NCBI RefSeq assembly: GCF_020667835.1
Contig: NZ_JAFMPR010000006.1
Span: forward strand, 1 to 64,000
Length of the DNA stretch: 64,000 bases
Direction of reading: 5' to 3'
Source of the DNA: Roseibaca sp. Y0-43
Lineage (GTDB): Bacteria; Pseudomonadota; Alphaproteobacteria; Rhodobacterales; Rhodobacteraceae
Shown: in pieces, positions 34,825-43,199 of the stretch
Layout of the letters: each line of letters starts with the position of its first letter
Numbering within the stretch: position 1 is the first letter of the stretch
The notes under the pieces: generated by a model
What the model saw: the letters and a program-made list of their open reading frames with translations, nothing else
What the model was told of the DNA's origin: nothing
The model's database searches: none
Program-made: the position numbers and the translations under genes

Positions 34825-35661
34825 TCAATCTTTCCGGGGGATTTTCACCTGGTCGGGCAAACCCACTTCTGTCGCGCCCAACGCATCCGCAAGGCGTGTG
34901 GTCGCCGATCCAGGGCGCAGCGGTTTCGGCTGGTCTGCCGAGGGTGCCCAACCGGACAGGAAGATAATATCGAATGTTGCGCCGAAACTCCCGTCTGGCA
35001 AGGCGAAATTGCGGGCGTATTGGGCGCGGGCGCGGTTAAACAAGGCACGCGGCGCGGGTTTGCGCGGGCGCGCGGCCATGGCGTTGCGCTCGCCCATGGC
35101 GCGCAGGTCGGCATAAAGCGTAGTTAGGTCGCGATATGCGACGCTCTGCCGCACCGAATCCGCCACCGGCAGCGCAAAGCCCGCACGCTGCAACCCGGCC
35201 CCCAGATCGCGAATTTCGGCCATCGGCAGAACCCGCGCGCTCAGCCCGCCGGTCAGCTCGGATTCGGCCTGTGCAAGCGCCGCGCGCAGCTCTGCCAGCG
35301 TTTGCCCGCCGAAAAGTGCGGCCAGAAACAGCCCGTCGGGCCGCAGTGCACGCCGCGACTGAACCAATTGGCCGACCGGATCGTCGGCCCAATGCAGGGC
35401 CATGGCGTGAATCACCAGATCATGGGCCGCTTCTTGCAGGTCCAGCACCGGGTCATCGGCCACCACATGCGCCTCGGGCAACAGATCGGCCCAAACCGAC
35501 GGCAGGCCGGTCACGATCGCGGGCGATGTGAACGATCTGTTAACCATCGCCAGCCTATCGTGCAGTTCGTCACGCACCAAGGCGTGCAGGAACGCCCCCA
35601 CATCGGCGCGGGCGCGGTTGCGGGCCAAGGCGTCACGATCTGTCAGGCGCGGGGCGGTCAT
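34825..35661 (-). CDS. SAM-dependent methyltransferase, BioC/NDUFAF5-like
   Basis: A 278-residue protein of the class I methyltransferase group that in alphaproteobacteria and mitochondria resembles BioC and NDUFAF5. It begins TDRDALARNRARA, then has a weak AdoMet region, HDLVIHAMALHWADDPVGQLVQSRRALRPDGLFLAALFGGQTLAELR, which is the clearest family mark. Mitochondrial NDUFAF5 hydroxylates an arginine of complex I; BioC methylates malonyl-ACP. Which applies here is open. ATG 35661 is favoured over upstream frames that run into comF. Divergent from comF by about 50 bases. Confidence 0.75.
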   Translation of the reverse strand: MTAPRLTDRDALARNRARADVGAFLHALVRDELHDRLAMVNRSFTSPAIVTGLPSVWADLLPEAHVVADDPVLDLQEAAHDLVIHAMALHWADDPVGQLVQSRRALRPDGLFLAALFGGQTLAELRAALAQAESELTGGLSARVLPMAEIRDLGAGLQRAGFALPVADSVRQSVAYRDLTTLYADLRAMGERNAMAARPRKPAPRALFNRARAQYARNFALPDGSFGATFDIIFLSGWAPSADQPKPLRPGSATTRLADALGATEVGLPDQVKIPRKD

Positions 35662-35710
35662 GGCGGGTCCGTTTTGGCTGTGGGCAGCATGTAGGGGCAT
35701 CGGGGGTGAA

Positions 35711-36463
35711 ATGCAAAACATGCGCGGCGCGATACTGACACAAACAGGCAAGGCGGTGCTGCGCGCGCTCTTTCCGCCGCAATGCGTGACCTGCGACACG
35801 CTAGTGGACGAAGAGGGAATGCTCTGCCCCACATGCTGGCGCGACATGCCCTTTATCGACGGGCTGTGCTGCGATGCCTGCGGCTTGCCGCTGCCGGGAA
35901 GCGACACGGGCGCGGTAGTGCATTGCGACGAATGCCTGACGCTTGCGCGCCCGTGGGAACAGGGGCGCGCAGCGCTGCTTTATGGTGACAAAGCGCGCAA
36001 ACTGCTTCTGGGGCTGAAATACTATGACCGTCTGGATCATGTGCCGCCCGCCGCACGCTGGATGTCGCGCGCCGCCGCCCCGATTATCCGCCCCGGAATG
36101 CTGGTGGCCCCCATCCCTCTGCATTGGACACGGTTTCTGAAGCGTCGCTACAATCAGGCCGCCGAGCTTAGCCGCACGCTGGCCAAGCTGAACAGTCTGG
36201 ACCATTGCCCCGACCTTTTGCATCGCACCCGCGCCACCGGCACCCAAGACGGGCGCGGGCGGCTGGGGCGGTTCAACAATATGCAAGACGCCTTCGCGCC
36301 CAACCCACGACAAGCCGCGCTTCTACACGCGCGCGACGTGTTGCTGGTCGATGACGTCATGACCGCCGGTGCCACTTTTGCAGCCGCCGCAGATTGCTGT
36401 TTGGCGCATGGCGCGGCCTCGGTGCGGGTTGTGGCGCTGGCACGCGTTGCGCGGGCGGTGTGA
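35711..36463 (+). CDS. ComF family phosphoribosyltransferase-like protein
   Basis: A 250-residue protein. The N-terminus has a zinc-binding double ribbon with CxxC pairs (CVTC, CPTC, CDAC, CDEC), followed by the PRTase fold, with RYNQAAELSRTLAK and the PRPP loop VLLVDDVMTAGATFAAAA. ComF proteins take part in DNA uptake in competent bacteria and in other roles elsewhere. The longer frame overlaps the divergent methyltransferase; ATG 35711 with GGGGGTGAA just upstream is preferred, ATG 35720 is possible. Followed by grxC after 44 bases. Confidence 0.88.
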   Translation: MQNMRGAILTQTGKAVLRALFPPQCVTCDTLVDEEGMLCPTCWRDMPFIDGLCCDACGLPLPGSDTGAVVHCDECLTLARPWEQGRAALLYGDKARKLLLGLKYYDRLDHVPPAARWMSRAAAPIIRPGMLVAPIPLHWTRFLKRRYNQAAELSRTLAKLNSLDHCPDLLHRTRATGTQDGRGRLGRFNNMQDAFAPNPRQAALLHARDVLLVDDVMTAGATFAAAADCCLAHGAASVRVVALARVARAV

Positions 36464-36507
36464 TTCTATATAGTGCGGGTCACACAGCGCTAATTCCGGA
36501 ACCCGCC

Positions 36508-36765
36508 ATGCAACCGATTGAAATCTATACATCCCCCTTTTGCGGCTTTTGCCATGCCGCGAAACGGTTGCTGACCCAGAAAGGCGCCAGCTTTTCCGAG
36601 ATCGACGTCGCCCGAAACCCCGACCGTCGGCCAGAGATGATGAAACGCGCGGGCGGGCGGCATACGGTGCCGCAGATTTTCATCGGCAAAACCCATGTCG
36701 GCGGCTGCGACGAGCTTTACGCGCTGGAACGGGCCGGGAAACTCGATGCGCTGCTGAAAGGCTGA
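36508..36765 (+). CDS. grxC: Glutaredoxin 3
   Basis: An 85-residue dithiol glutaredoxin with active site CGFC (Cys12, Cys15, in YTSPFCGFCHAAK) and the glutathione-binding HTVPQIFIG and VGGCDELYALE segments. It reduces disulfides and glutathione adducts in the cytoplasm. It lies between comF and the nitrilase-type gene, a cluster that is conserved in Rhodobacterales. Confidence 0.95.
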   Translation: MQPIEIYTSPFCGFCHAAKRLLTQKGASFSEIDVARNPDRRPEMMKRAGGRHTVPQIFIGKTHVGGCDELYALERAGKLDALLKG

Positions 36766-36771
36766 TGGCAG

Positions 36772-37617
36772 ATGACCTTTCGCGCAGCGCTGTTGCAGCT
36801 CAATTCCGGCGACACGCCCGCCGACAACCTTCCGATCACGCTGGACTACCTGCGCGAGGCCCATGCGCAGGGGGCGCAGATGGCATTCACGCCCGAGGTG
36901 ACGAATTGCATCTCGACCTCGCGCGCGGCGCAAGCGGCGGTTCTGTGCGACGAGGCGTCTGACCCAACCCTTGCCGCGATCCGCGCGCTGGCGGCAGAGT
37001 TGGGGCTGTGGGTGCATATCGGCTCTTTGGCGCTGAAAACCGGCGACGCGGATGGCCGCTTTGCCAATCGCGCCTTCGTCATCGGGCCAGATGGCGCGAT
37101 CATGGCCCGCTACGACAAGATCCACATGTTCGACGTGCAGGTGTCGGAGACCGAAACCTACCGCGAATCGGCGGCCTTTCGACCCGGCGGGCAGGCCGTT
37201 CTGGCCGACACGCCCTTCGCCCGGTTTGGGCTAAGCATTTGCTACGACCTGCGCTTTCCCGCGCTTTACCGAAGCCTCGCCAAGGCGGGCGCGCAGATCT
37301 TCTGCATTCCGGCGGCGTTCAGCCCTGTAACCGGTGCCGCCCATTGGCTAAGCCTGTTGCGCGCGCGCGCCATTGAAAACGGTGCCTTCGTGCTGGCCCC
37401 GGCGCAAACCGGGTTGCACAAGGCAAGTGCCGGGCGCGAGCGGCGCACGCATGGGCACGGGATGGTCATTGCCCCATGGGGCGAGGTGTTGCTGGACATG
37501 GGCCGCGATCCGGGCGTCGCTTTGGTCGAAATCGACCTTGCCCGCGTTGCCGATGCCCGCGCGCGGGTGCCGTCGCTGGAGCATGACCGCCCCTTCCTGC
37601 CACCGGATGCGCCATGA
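36772..37617 (+). CDS. Carbon-nitrogen hydrolase (Nit/omega-amidase type)
   Basis: A 281-residue nitrilase-superfamily amidase. The catalytic Glu-Lys-Cys triad is visible: FTPEVTN, YDKIHMFDVQ and LSICYDLRFPALYR. The family around Nit1/Nit2 repairs deaminated glutathione or hydrolyses alpha-keto-glutaramate, so this may be deaminated-glutathione amidase; that is a family-level guess, although the glutaredoxin next door fits. It ends in a 4-base overlap (ATGA) with the MarR gene. Confidence 0.9.
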   Translation: MTFRAALLQLNSGDTPADNLPITLDYLREAHAQGAQMAFTPEVTNCISTSRAAQAAVLCDEASDPTLAAIRALAAELGLWVHIGSLALKTGDADGRFANRAFVIGPDGAIMARYDKIHMFDVQVSETETYRESAAFRPGGQAVLADTPFARFGLSICYDLRFPALYRSLAKAGAQIFCIPAAFSPVTGAAHWLSLLRARAIENGAFVLAPAQTGLHKASAGRERRTHGHGMVIAPWGEVLLDMGRDPGVALVEIDLARVADARARVPSLEHDRPFLPPDAP

Positions 37618-38045
37618 CATCCGACGTTGGAAATGCCCTGTTCAGCGAGTTGCTGATGGCGGACCAGATGGTGCGCAACCGTTTGTCGAAAGTGCTGCCC
37701 AAGGGGATGGAACTGTCGCATTTCGGTGTGCTGAACCTGCTTGCGCGGGTGCAATCGGAACGCTCCCCGGCGGAATTGGCGCGGGCCTTTCATGTCACGC
37801 GCGGGGCCATGACCAACACGCTGACCAAGCTGGAATGGGCCGGATATGTGCATATCCGCCCCGATTGGGACGATGCGCGCCGCAAGAAAGTGTCGATCAG
37901 CCCCTCGGGCCGGGCAGCGCGCGATGCCGCCCTCGCCGCGATCAGCCCGCTGATCGACGATATAACCCAGACCCTGGGCGACCAGCGCGTGCGCCAGACC
38001 ATCCCGGTGCTACGCGAAATCCGCCTGCGGCTGGAAAGCGAATGA
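37614..38045 (+). CDS. MarR family transcriptional regulator
   Basis: A 143-residue winged-helix regulator. The recognition region reads LPKGMELSHFGVLNLLARVQSERSPAELARAFHVTRGAMTNTLTKLEWAGYVHI, followed by the wing RPDWDDARRKKVSISPSGR. Dimeric repressors of this type respond to small aromatic ligands or redox state. It is translationally coupled to the nitrilase-type gene, so it may regulate that operon; the ligand is unknown. Confidence 0.9.
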   Translation: MTSDVGNALFSELLMADQMVRNRLSKVLPKGMELSHFGVLNLLARVQSERSPAELARAFHVTRGAMTNTLTKLEWAGYVHIRPDWDDARRKKVSISPSGRAARDAALAAISPLIDDITQTLGDQRVRQTIPVLREIRLRLESE

Positions 38046-38086
38046 GTTGCACCCCCCGCGTTTTCCGCTACCTTTCAAGCTAGCGA

Positions 38087-38662
38087 ATGGGAGCAAGCGT
38101 GACCGACGAGATCTCTATCCTGCTGACACGGCTTGCGCAGCAGGACCGCGTGGCCCTGAAAATGCTGTACCCGAAAGTCGCCCCGAAACTTATGGGTTTG
38201 CTGACCCGTATGTTAGGCGACAGGGCAGATGCGGAAGACGCCCTGCAAGAGGTGATGATCCGCCTCTGGCAACGCTCTGCAAGTTATGATCCGCAGAAAG
38301 GCACCGGGATGGGCTGGGTATGCGCCGTGGCGCGCAATCATGCACTGGACCGTTTGCGCGCGCGCCCTGCCGCGCGCGGGCACCGCCTTGTGACCACCGA
38401 CGGCGATGCCCGCGATGTGTTGGACAGTGTCGCAGACCCCGCCATCGGGGCAGAGGACCAGTCGATCCTGCGCGCCCGGATGCAATCGGTGATCGCCTGC
38501 TTCGATGAGTTGCCCGAAGATCGCGCCCGTGCCGTCAAGGGCGCCTATCTGATGGGGCAATCCTACCAAGAGCTTGCCGCGCAATTCGATGTGCCGCTGA
38601 ACACGATGCGCACATGGCTGCGCCGCGCTCTCATCAGCCTGCGGGAGTGTCTGGACCGATGA
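38087..38662 (+). CDS. ECF RNA polymerase sigma factor (SigK-like group)
   Basis: A 191-residue ECF sigma factor with region 2 (LTRMLGDRADAEDALQEVMIRLWQRS, then GMGWVCAVARNHALDRLRAR) and region 4 (LPEDRARAVKGAYLMGQSYQELAAQFDVPLNTMRTWLRRAL). A GTG at 38099 is an alternative start. It overlaps the anti-sigma gene by 4 bases, and a secreted fasciclin-domain gene follows, a typical arrangement for a sigma/anti-sigma/target cluster. Confidence 0.93.
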   Translation: MGASVTDEISILLTRLAQQDRVALKMLYPKVAPKLMGLLTRMLGDRADAEDALQEVMIRLWQRSASYDPQKGTGMGWVCAVARNHALDRLRARPAARGHRLVTTDGDARDVLDSVADPAIGAEDQSILRARMQSVIACFDELPEDRARAVKGAYLMGQSYQELAAQFDVPLNTMRTWLRRALISLRECLDR

Positions 38663-39312
38663 CAAACCCCCATGACCAAGATGACGACCTGCTGGCCGCC
38701 GAATATGTGCTGGGCCTGCTTGATGCCGATGATTGGCGCGCGGCGCATGAACGCGCGGCGCTCGATGGGGGCTTTGCCGCCCGCGTGCGCGATTGGGAAA
38801 TCCGGCTGGACGGGTTGAACACAGACTTCCCGGAAATGCCCGCGCCGGACCTGCTGCCACAGATCGAAGCACGGCTCTTTCCGGCACCTGTGCAACCTCC
38901 GCGCGGCGCGGGGCTTTGGCGGTGGCTTGGGGCCGGGTCGATGGTCGCGGCGCTGGCCATTGGGTTGGCCGTCCTCTCGCCCGTGTTGCGCGCACCACAA
39001 GCGCCGCTGCTGACCGCCGAACTGGTGGCTGAGGATCGCGCGCTGGTGCTGGCGGCCAGTTTTGACGGCACGCAGCTTCGCCTGCAAGCCGACGGCCCAG
39101 AAGCAGGCGACGGGCAAGACTACGAGCTATGGGTCATCGGGGCCGATGGCGTGCCCGCATCGCTTGGCCTGTTGCGCGGCGGTCTGTTTGAAACCCAAGC
39201 CGCGCTGGAAGCAGGGCAGGTTCTGGCGGTCAGCTTGGAACCCGCAGGCGGTTCTGACACCGGGCTTCCGACCGGGCCGGTGCTGGCAACTGCGGAACTT
39301 CGCGAAAGCTGA
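38659..39312 (+). CDS. Membrane anti-sigma factor (RskA-like)
   Basis: A 217-residue single-pass protein. The cytoplasmic part begins with the zinc-free anti-sigma domain (LLAAEYVLGLLDADDWRAAHERA), a membrane helix spans about residues 89-110, and the periplasmic RskA domain reads YELWVIGADGVPASLGLLRGG. It should hold the upstream sigma factor inactive until a periplasmic signal triggers proteolysis. Coupled to the sigma gene by ATGA overlap. Confidence 0.92.
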   Translation: MTNPHDQDDDLLAAEYVLGLLDADDWRAAHERAALDGGFAARVRDWEIRLDGLNTDFPEMPAPDLLPQIEARLFPAPVQPPRGAGLWRWLGAGSMVAALAIGLAVLSPVLRAPQAPLLTAELVAEDRALVLAASFDGTQLRLQADGPEAGDGQDYELWVIGADGVPASLGLLRGGLFETQAALEAGQVLAVSLEPAGGSDTGLPTGPVLATAELRES

Positions 39313-39433
39313 ACGCGCTCACGCACCTGTGATCGCGAAGTCTCGCCTGCCTGAAACTTCGCGGCAGACCACTTCGTTCTCCTGACATGGGCGCAGACCG
39401 CGCCCGGCAAACAGCCACAACGGGAGAGAGAGA

Positions 39434-39973
39434 ATGAAACTTGCCACCCTGACCGCTACCATCGCGCTCGCCGCCAGTGCGGCCTTTGCCAACCCGATGG
39501 TGGGCGGCGCGCCCATGCTCGACACGCGCAATATCGTGGAAAACGCGGTCAATTCCGCCGATCACACCACGCTGGTTGCCGCCGTGCAGGCCGCTGACCT
39601 CGTGGACGCGCTGCAAGGCCCCGGCCCGCTGACGGTGTTCGCCCCCGTCAATGCCGCGTTCGACGCCCTGCCCCCCGGCACCGTGGACACGCTGCTTCAG
39701 CCGGAAAACAAGGGCATGTTGCAAAAGGTGCTGACCGCGCATGTCGTGGCAGGCAACCTGTCGGGCGCTGAACTGATGCGCCGCGCACGCGCAAGTGCCG
39801 ATGGGTTCTTCCACATGGAAACCCTGTCGGGTGATGCGCTGAGTGCGCAGATGCGCGGGCGCACGTTGTGGATTTACGACGAATCGGGCAATGCCGGGCG
39901 CGTCACGATCAGCGATGTGAACCAGTCCAACGGTGTCATCCACGTGGTCGATACGGTTCTGGTGCCCCGCTAA
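39434..39973 (+). CDS. Secreted fasciclin (FAS1) domain protein
   Basis: A 179-residue protein. A signal peptide (MKLATLTATIALAASAAFA) precedes one complete FAS1 domain with the H1 box (GPLTVFAPVNAAFDALP) and the H2 box (SNGVIHVVDTVLVPR). FAS1 proteins mediate adhesion or respond to singlet oxygen and envelope stress. GGGAGAGAG lies before the start. Likely a target of the sigma factor upstream; the 121-base gap holds its own promoter, but I cannot assign the consensus. Confidence 0.92.
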   Translation: MKLATLTATIALAASAAFANPMVGGAPMLDTRNIVENAVNSADHTTLVAAVQAADLVDALQGPGPLTVFAPVNAAFDALPPGTVDTLLQPENKGMLQKVLTAHVVAGNLSGAELMRRARASADGFFHMETLSGDALSAQMRGRTLWIYDESGNAGRVTISDVNQSNGVIHVVDTVLVPR

Positions 39974-40008
39974 GACCACCGCGCGGCGTGCGTCCTGCGC
40001 GCGCCGCG

Positions 40009-40995
40009 TCAGCTTCTGCGCAAACGCTCGGCCGATTCGTGGATGGCCTTGTATTGCCCGCCAACCCGGTAGGCATACAGGTATTCCGGCAACACCGCCG
40101 ACATCGGCGTCGGCGTGATCCCCAGATCGTCGAATCCGCGCGCGCCATCCGACACCACGTTGTCACGCGCCAGGTTGCGCACCTGGTCCCGCGTCAGCAC
40201 GCCGTTCGTGAACAGCCCGAAGCTGACCTTTTGCAGAATATCAAACACGGTGCCCATGATCCGCGCCACGAAGAACGGCACGTTCACCAAGATGCGCTTG
40301 CGCCGGATTTCCGCCAGCATCTTCTGCATCAGGTCACGGAAGCTTGCGACCTCTGGCCCGCCAAGCTCGTAAATGCCGGGTTCCACACCCTTGGTCAGCG
40401 CCAGTTCCGCGGCGGCGGCCACGTCATCCACATAGACCGGCTGGAAGCGCGTATCGGCACCGACCATGGGCAGGAACGGACTGAAGCGCGCCATGCCCGC
40501 GAAACGGTTGAAGAACTCGTCCTCGGTGCCGAAAATGACAGAGGGGCGCAGGATGACCGCGCTTGGCATGGCCTGCTGCACCAACGCTTCGCCCTCGGCC
40601 TTGGTGCGGGAATAATCGCTGTCGGAATGCGCATCGGCCCCGATGGCAGAGATTTGCACCATGGACGTGATGCCTTGCGCGGCAGCGATCCGGGCGATGC
40701 GGCCCGCACCTTCGGCCTGGACAGTGTCGAAGCGATTCTTGCCCACTTCGCCCAGGATGCCCACGCAATTCACGACCGCATCCGCGCCCTGCATCACGGC
40801 TTTCACCGACGCATCGTCGCGGATATTGCAGAACACTGGCTCTACCTGCCCCGGCACGCCGTAGGGTTTGACATGAAGCGCCTCGTTCGGGCGGCGCACC
40901 GCCACGCGCACGCGCCAGCCTGCCTTGGCCATGCGCCGCGCGATATAGCGCCCGACAAAGCCCGATCCGCCGTAAATCGTGACCAGTTTCGACAT
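40009..40995 (-). CDS. NDUFA9-like NAD(P)-binding protein (complex I-associated)
   Basis: A 328-residue atypical short-chain dehydrogenase. It begins MSKLVTIYGGSGFVGRYIARRMAKAGWRVRVAVRRP (NAD(P) loop GGSGFVG), then VNCVGILGE, VQISAIGAD with YSRTKAEGE, and VILRPSVIFGTEDEFFNRFA. This pattern matches the mitochondrial complex I accessory subunit NDUFA9 and its alphaproteobacterial relatives, which bind NADPH and are thought to aid assembly or stability of NADH dehydrogenase. ATG 40995 has GGAGGTCGG upstream. Confidence 0.9.
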   Translation of the reverse strand: MSKLVTIYGGSGFVGRYIARRMAKAGWRVRVAVRRPNEALHVKPYGVPGQVEPVFCNIRDDASVKAVMQGADAVVNCVGILGEVGKNRFDTVQAEGAGRIARIAAAQGITSMVQISAIGADAHSDSDYSRTKAEGEALVQQAMPSAVILRPSVIFGTEDEFFNRFAGMARFSPFLPMVGADTRFQPVYVDDVAAAAELALTKGVEPGIYELGGPEVASFRDLMQKMLAEIRRKRILVNVPFFVARIMGTVFDILQKVSFGLFTNGVLTRDQVRNLARDNVVSDGARGFDDLGITPTPMSAVLPEYLYAYRVGGQYKAIHESAERLRRS

Positions 40996-41144
40996 GCCGA
41001 CCTCCGCCTGTTTCGCCCTAGTGAATACAAGCGCACACCGCTTACGGCAAGGGCGTCGGGCTTTTTTCAAGCGGCGCGCATTTTAGCGCATTTCAGGCGT
41101 TGACAGTGCCCGATGCCAAATCTAAAAGCCCGCCTACGCAACCT

Positions 41145-41231
41145 GCCCAGGTGGCGGAACTGGTAGACGCGCTAGCTTCAGGTGCTAGTGCCCGTACGGG
41201 CGTGGAGGTTCGAGTCCTCTCCTGGGCACCA
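41145..41231 (+). tRNA. tRNA-Leu (anticodon CAG)
   Basis: A class II tRNA of 87 bases with encoded CCA. The acceptor GCCCAGG pairs with CCTGGGC, the anticodon loop CTTCAGG gives CAG (CUG leucine codons), a variable stem GCCCGTACGGGC is present and the T-arm reads GAGGTTCGAGTCCTC. Confidence 0.96.
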
Positions 41232-41307
41232 TATTCCAAGGCTTTGTCTGGAATTGGCCAATACATCGGGCAGGTTGCGATATCCCCCTAACACCGCAGG
41301 GTAGGTA

Positions 41308-41339
41308 TGCCCGGATCGTGGACCCGGGCACCGTCTTTT
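41308..41339 (+). terminator. Weak terminator after tRNA-Leu
   Basis: TGCCCGG pairs with CCGGGCA and a T-rich tail (TCTTTTG) follows. It lies 76 bases after the tRNA and just before the convergent aldolase-like stop. Confidence 0.45.
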
Positions 41340-41341
41340 GC

Positions 41342-42154
41342 TTAGTCGAACATGTCGGGCTGATCTTCGACCAACTGGTTCCAGATGGTCTGGAAATGCA
41401 GCCAGCCGATATAGTCGCTGCCGACATGTTCGCGCGAATACCGAGCGCGGTCGGCGGGGATATAGGTCGGTTGAATGCCGCTGGCCGCGATGTCCAACTG
41501 TTGCTTACAGCACCGCTCGAGCGCGATGAACCAGAAGGCTGCCGATTCGATGCTGTGGCGGCTGGCGGTCAGCAACCCGTGGTTCTGGTGTAGCGCCGCT
41601 TTCACGCCCTTGAATGCCTTGGCCACATTGCTGCCAGCGTGATTTTCCACCGCGACGGCACCGGCTTCATCCCCGATGATGACGTGATCCTCGAAAAACG
41701 CGCAGGCGTCTTGCGTGATGGGCTCGATAGGGCGGCCCGTGGCGCACCATGCGGTGCCATAGACCGTATGCGCGTGGCACATCGAGATGATGTCGGGATG
41801 TTCCTCATGCACATTCGCGTGCAGCACGAAGCCCGCGCGGTTCACGGCATAGTTGCCCTCGACCACCTTGCCCGCGTGGTCCACAAGGATGAGGTTCGAC
41901 ATTTTCACCTTGGCGAAATGCACGCACATCGGGTTGGTCCAGTAAAGTTCCGGATGTTCGGGGTCACGCACCGTCAGATGCCCCGCAAAGCCGTAATCGA
42001 ACCCGGCCTGCGCAAAGGCACGGCAGCTTGCCACCAGCCGCTCCTTGCGGTGGCGGCGTTCATCGGCAACATTGTCGAATTCGGGCAGTTCGGGAAAGAT
42101 CAGTCCTTCCTGCTCGGGTTGATAGATCGAGACACGATTTCCAAGGTCCAGCAT
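41342..42154 (-). CDS. Class II aldolase/adducin family protein
   Basis: A 270-residue protein of the class II aldolase/adducin family. Zinc-binding histidines appear as MCHAHTVYG and LHQNHGLLT; conserved GFAGHLTVRDPEHPELYW and MKVGD-like MSNLILVDHAGKVVEGN are also present. Relatives include fuculose-phosphate aldolase and decarboxylase-like enzymes, so the substrate cannot be named. ATG 42154 has GGGGCT upstream. Divergent from a LysR regulator, with about 116 bases between starts, so that regulator probably controls it. Confidence 0.85.
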   Translation of the reverse strand: MLDLGNRVSIYQPEQEGLIFPELPEFDNVADERRHRKERLVASCRAFAQAGFDYGFAGHLTVRDPEHPELYWTNPMCVHFAKVKMSNLILVDHAGKVVEGNYAVNRAGFVLHANVHEEHPDIISMCHAHTVYGTAWCATGRPIEPITQDACAFFEDHVIIGDEAGAVAVENHAGSNVAKAFKGVKAALHQNHGLLTASRHSIESAAFWFIALERCCKQQLDIAASGIQPTYIPADRARYSREHVGSDYIGWLHFQTIWNQLVEDQPDMFD

Positions 42155-42270
42155 GACAGCCCCTTTCTGACGGCTTGGCGAAACTCTGGCGCGCAGTATC
42201 ATGGGTGGGGTGGTGCCCGGTCAATTCTGCATCTGGAATGACTGTTATCGCCGCCGCGACGGGGGAACGC

Positions 42271-43176
42271 ATGAAAGACGACCGACTGATCGCCATGCGC
42301 GTGTTTCAGGCCGTGGCCGAGACCGGGGGTTTCACCGCTGCCGCGCGGGCGCTTGGGGTCAGCCAGCCTTTCGTCAGCCAGACCATCGCCCGGCTGGAAG
42401 AGCGGCTGGGCGTCAGCCTGCTGCACCGCACCACGCGCGGGCATTCGCTGACCCCCGAAGGCGCGGCCTATCTGGACGGGTGCCGCCGCGCGATCGACAG
42501 CGTGGACCAGGCAGAGGCGGTGCTGCAAACCAGCCCCGACCAGGTGGCGGGCATGTTGCGCGTGTCTGCACCGCTGGCCTTTGGGTTGGACCGTATCACA
42601 CCCATTCTGCCGCTGTTTCTGGCGCAATACCCCAAGGTCGACCTGGAGCTTGTTCTGACCGATGACAGCGTCAACCTTGTCGAGGACCGGGTCGATCTTG
42701 CCATTCGCATGGGCCAGTTGACCGATTCCAGCCTGCGCGCGCGGCGGTTGTGCCCGTTGCGGCGCATCGTGGTGGCCGCGCCCGCGCTTGTCGCGCAGCA
42801 TGGCCTGCCGCAGACACCCGCCGATCTGGCGCGCTACCCTTGCCTGTGTTGGGACGGGGCGCGCGCGCATCTGAACCTGTGGCAATTCGAAACCCCGGAC
42901 GGCCCCTTCCGGTTCGAAGCCAAGGGCCGCTTTCGCAGCAATGCGGGCATGGCGTTATTCCAGATGTGCCGCGACGGGGTCGGGATCATGCGCTGCGCCG
43001 AACATCTGGCCCGCCCCGCGATTGCCCGCGGCGAGTTGGTCGGCCTGCTCGAGGAGTTTACCCAGCAGGATGACGCGGCCTTTCACGCCGTTTTCCTGCC
43101 CGGACGCGCCACGCAACCCCGCCTGCGCGCCTTTCTGGAGTTTCTGGTCGCTCAGTTCGCACAACCCGACTGGTAA
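42271..43176 (+). CDS. LysR family transcriptional regulator
   Basis: A 301-residue regulator. The N-terminal winged helix-turn-helix is MRVFQAVAETGGFTAAARALGVSQPFVSQTIARLEERLGVSLLHRTTRGHSLT, followed by a substrate-binding domain (VSAPLAFGLDRITPILPLFLAQYPKVDLEL to GVGIMRCAEHLA). It resembles the AaeR/DsdC-like subgroup that often regulates a divergent neighbour. The start at 42271 follows GGGGGAACGC. The neighbour is the class II aldolase-like gene. Confidence 0.9.
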   Translation: MKDDRLIAMRVFQAVAETGGFTAAARALGVSQPFVSQTIARLEERLGVSLLHRTTRGHSLTPEGAAYLDGCRRAIDSVDQAEAVLQTSPDQVAGMLRVSAPLAFGLDRITPILPLFLAQYPKVDLELVLTDDSVNLVEDRVDLAIRMGQLTDSSLRARRLCPLRRIVVAAPALVAQHGLPQTPADLARYPCLCWDGARAHLNLWQFETPDGPFRFEAKGRFRSNAGMALFQMCRDGVGIMRCAEHLARPAIARGELVGLLEEFTQQDDAAFHAVFLPGRATQPRLRAFLEFLVAQFAQPDW

Positions 43177-43199
43177 GGCCGAAGCATGCCAGAGTCGCC

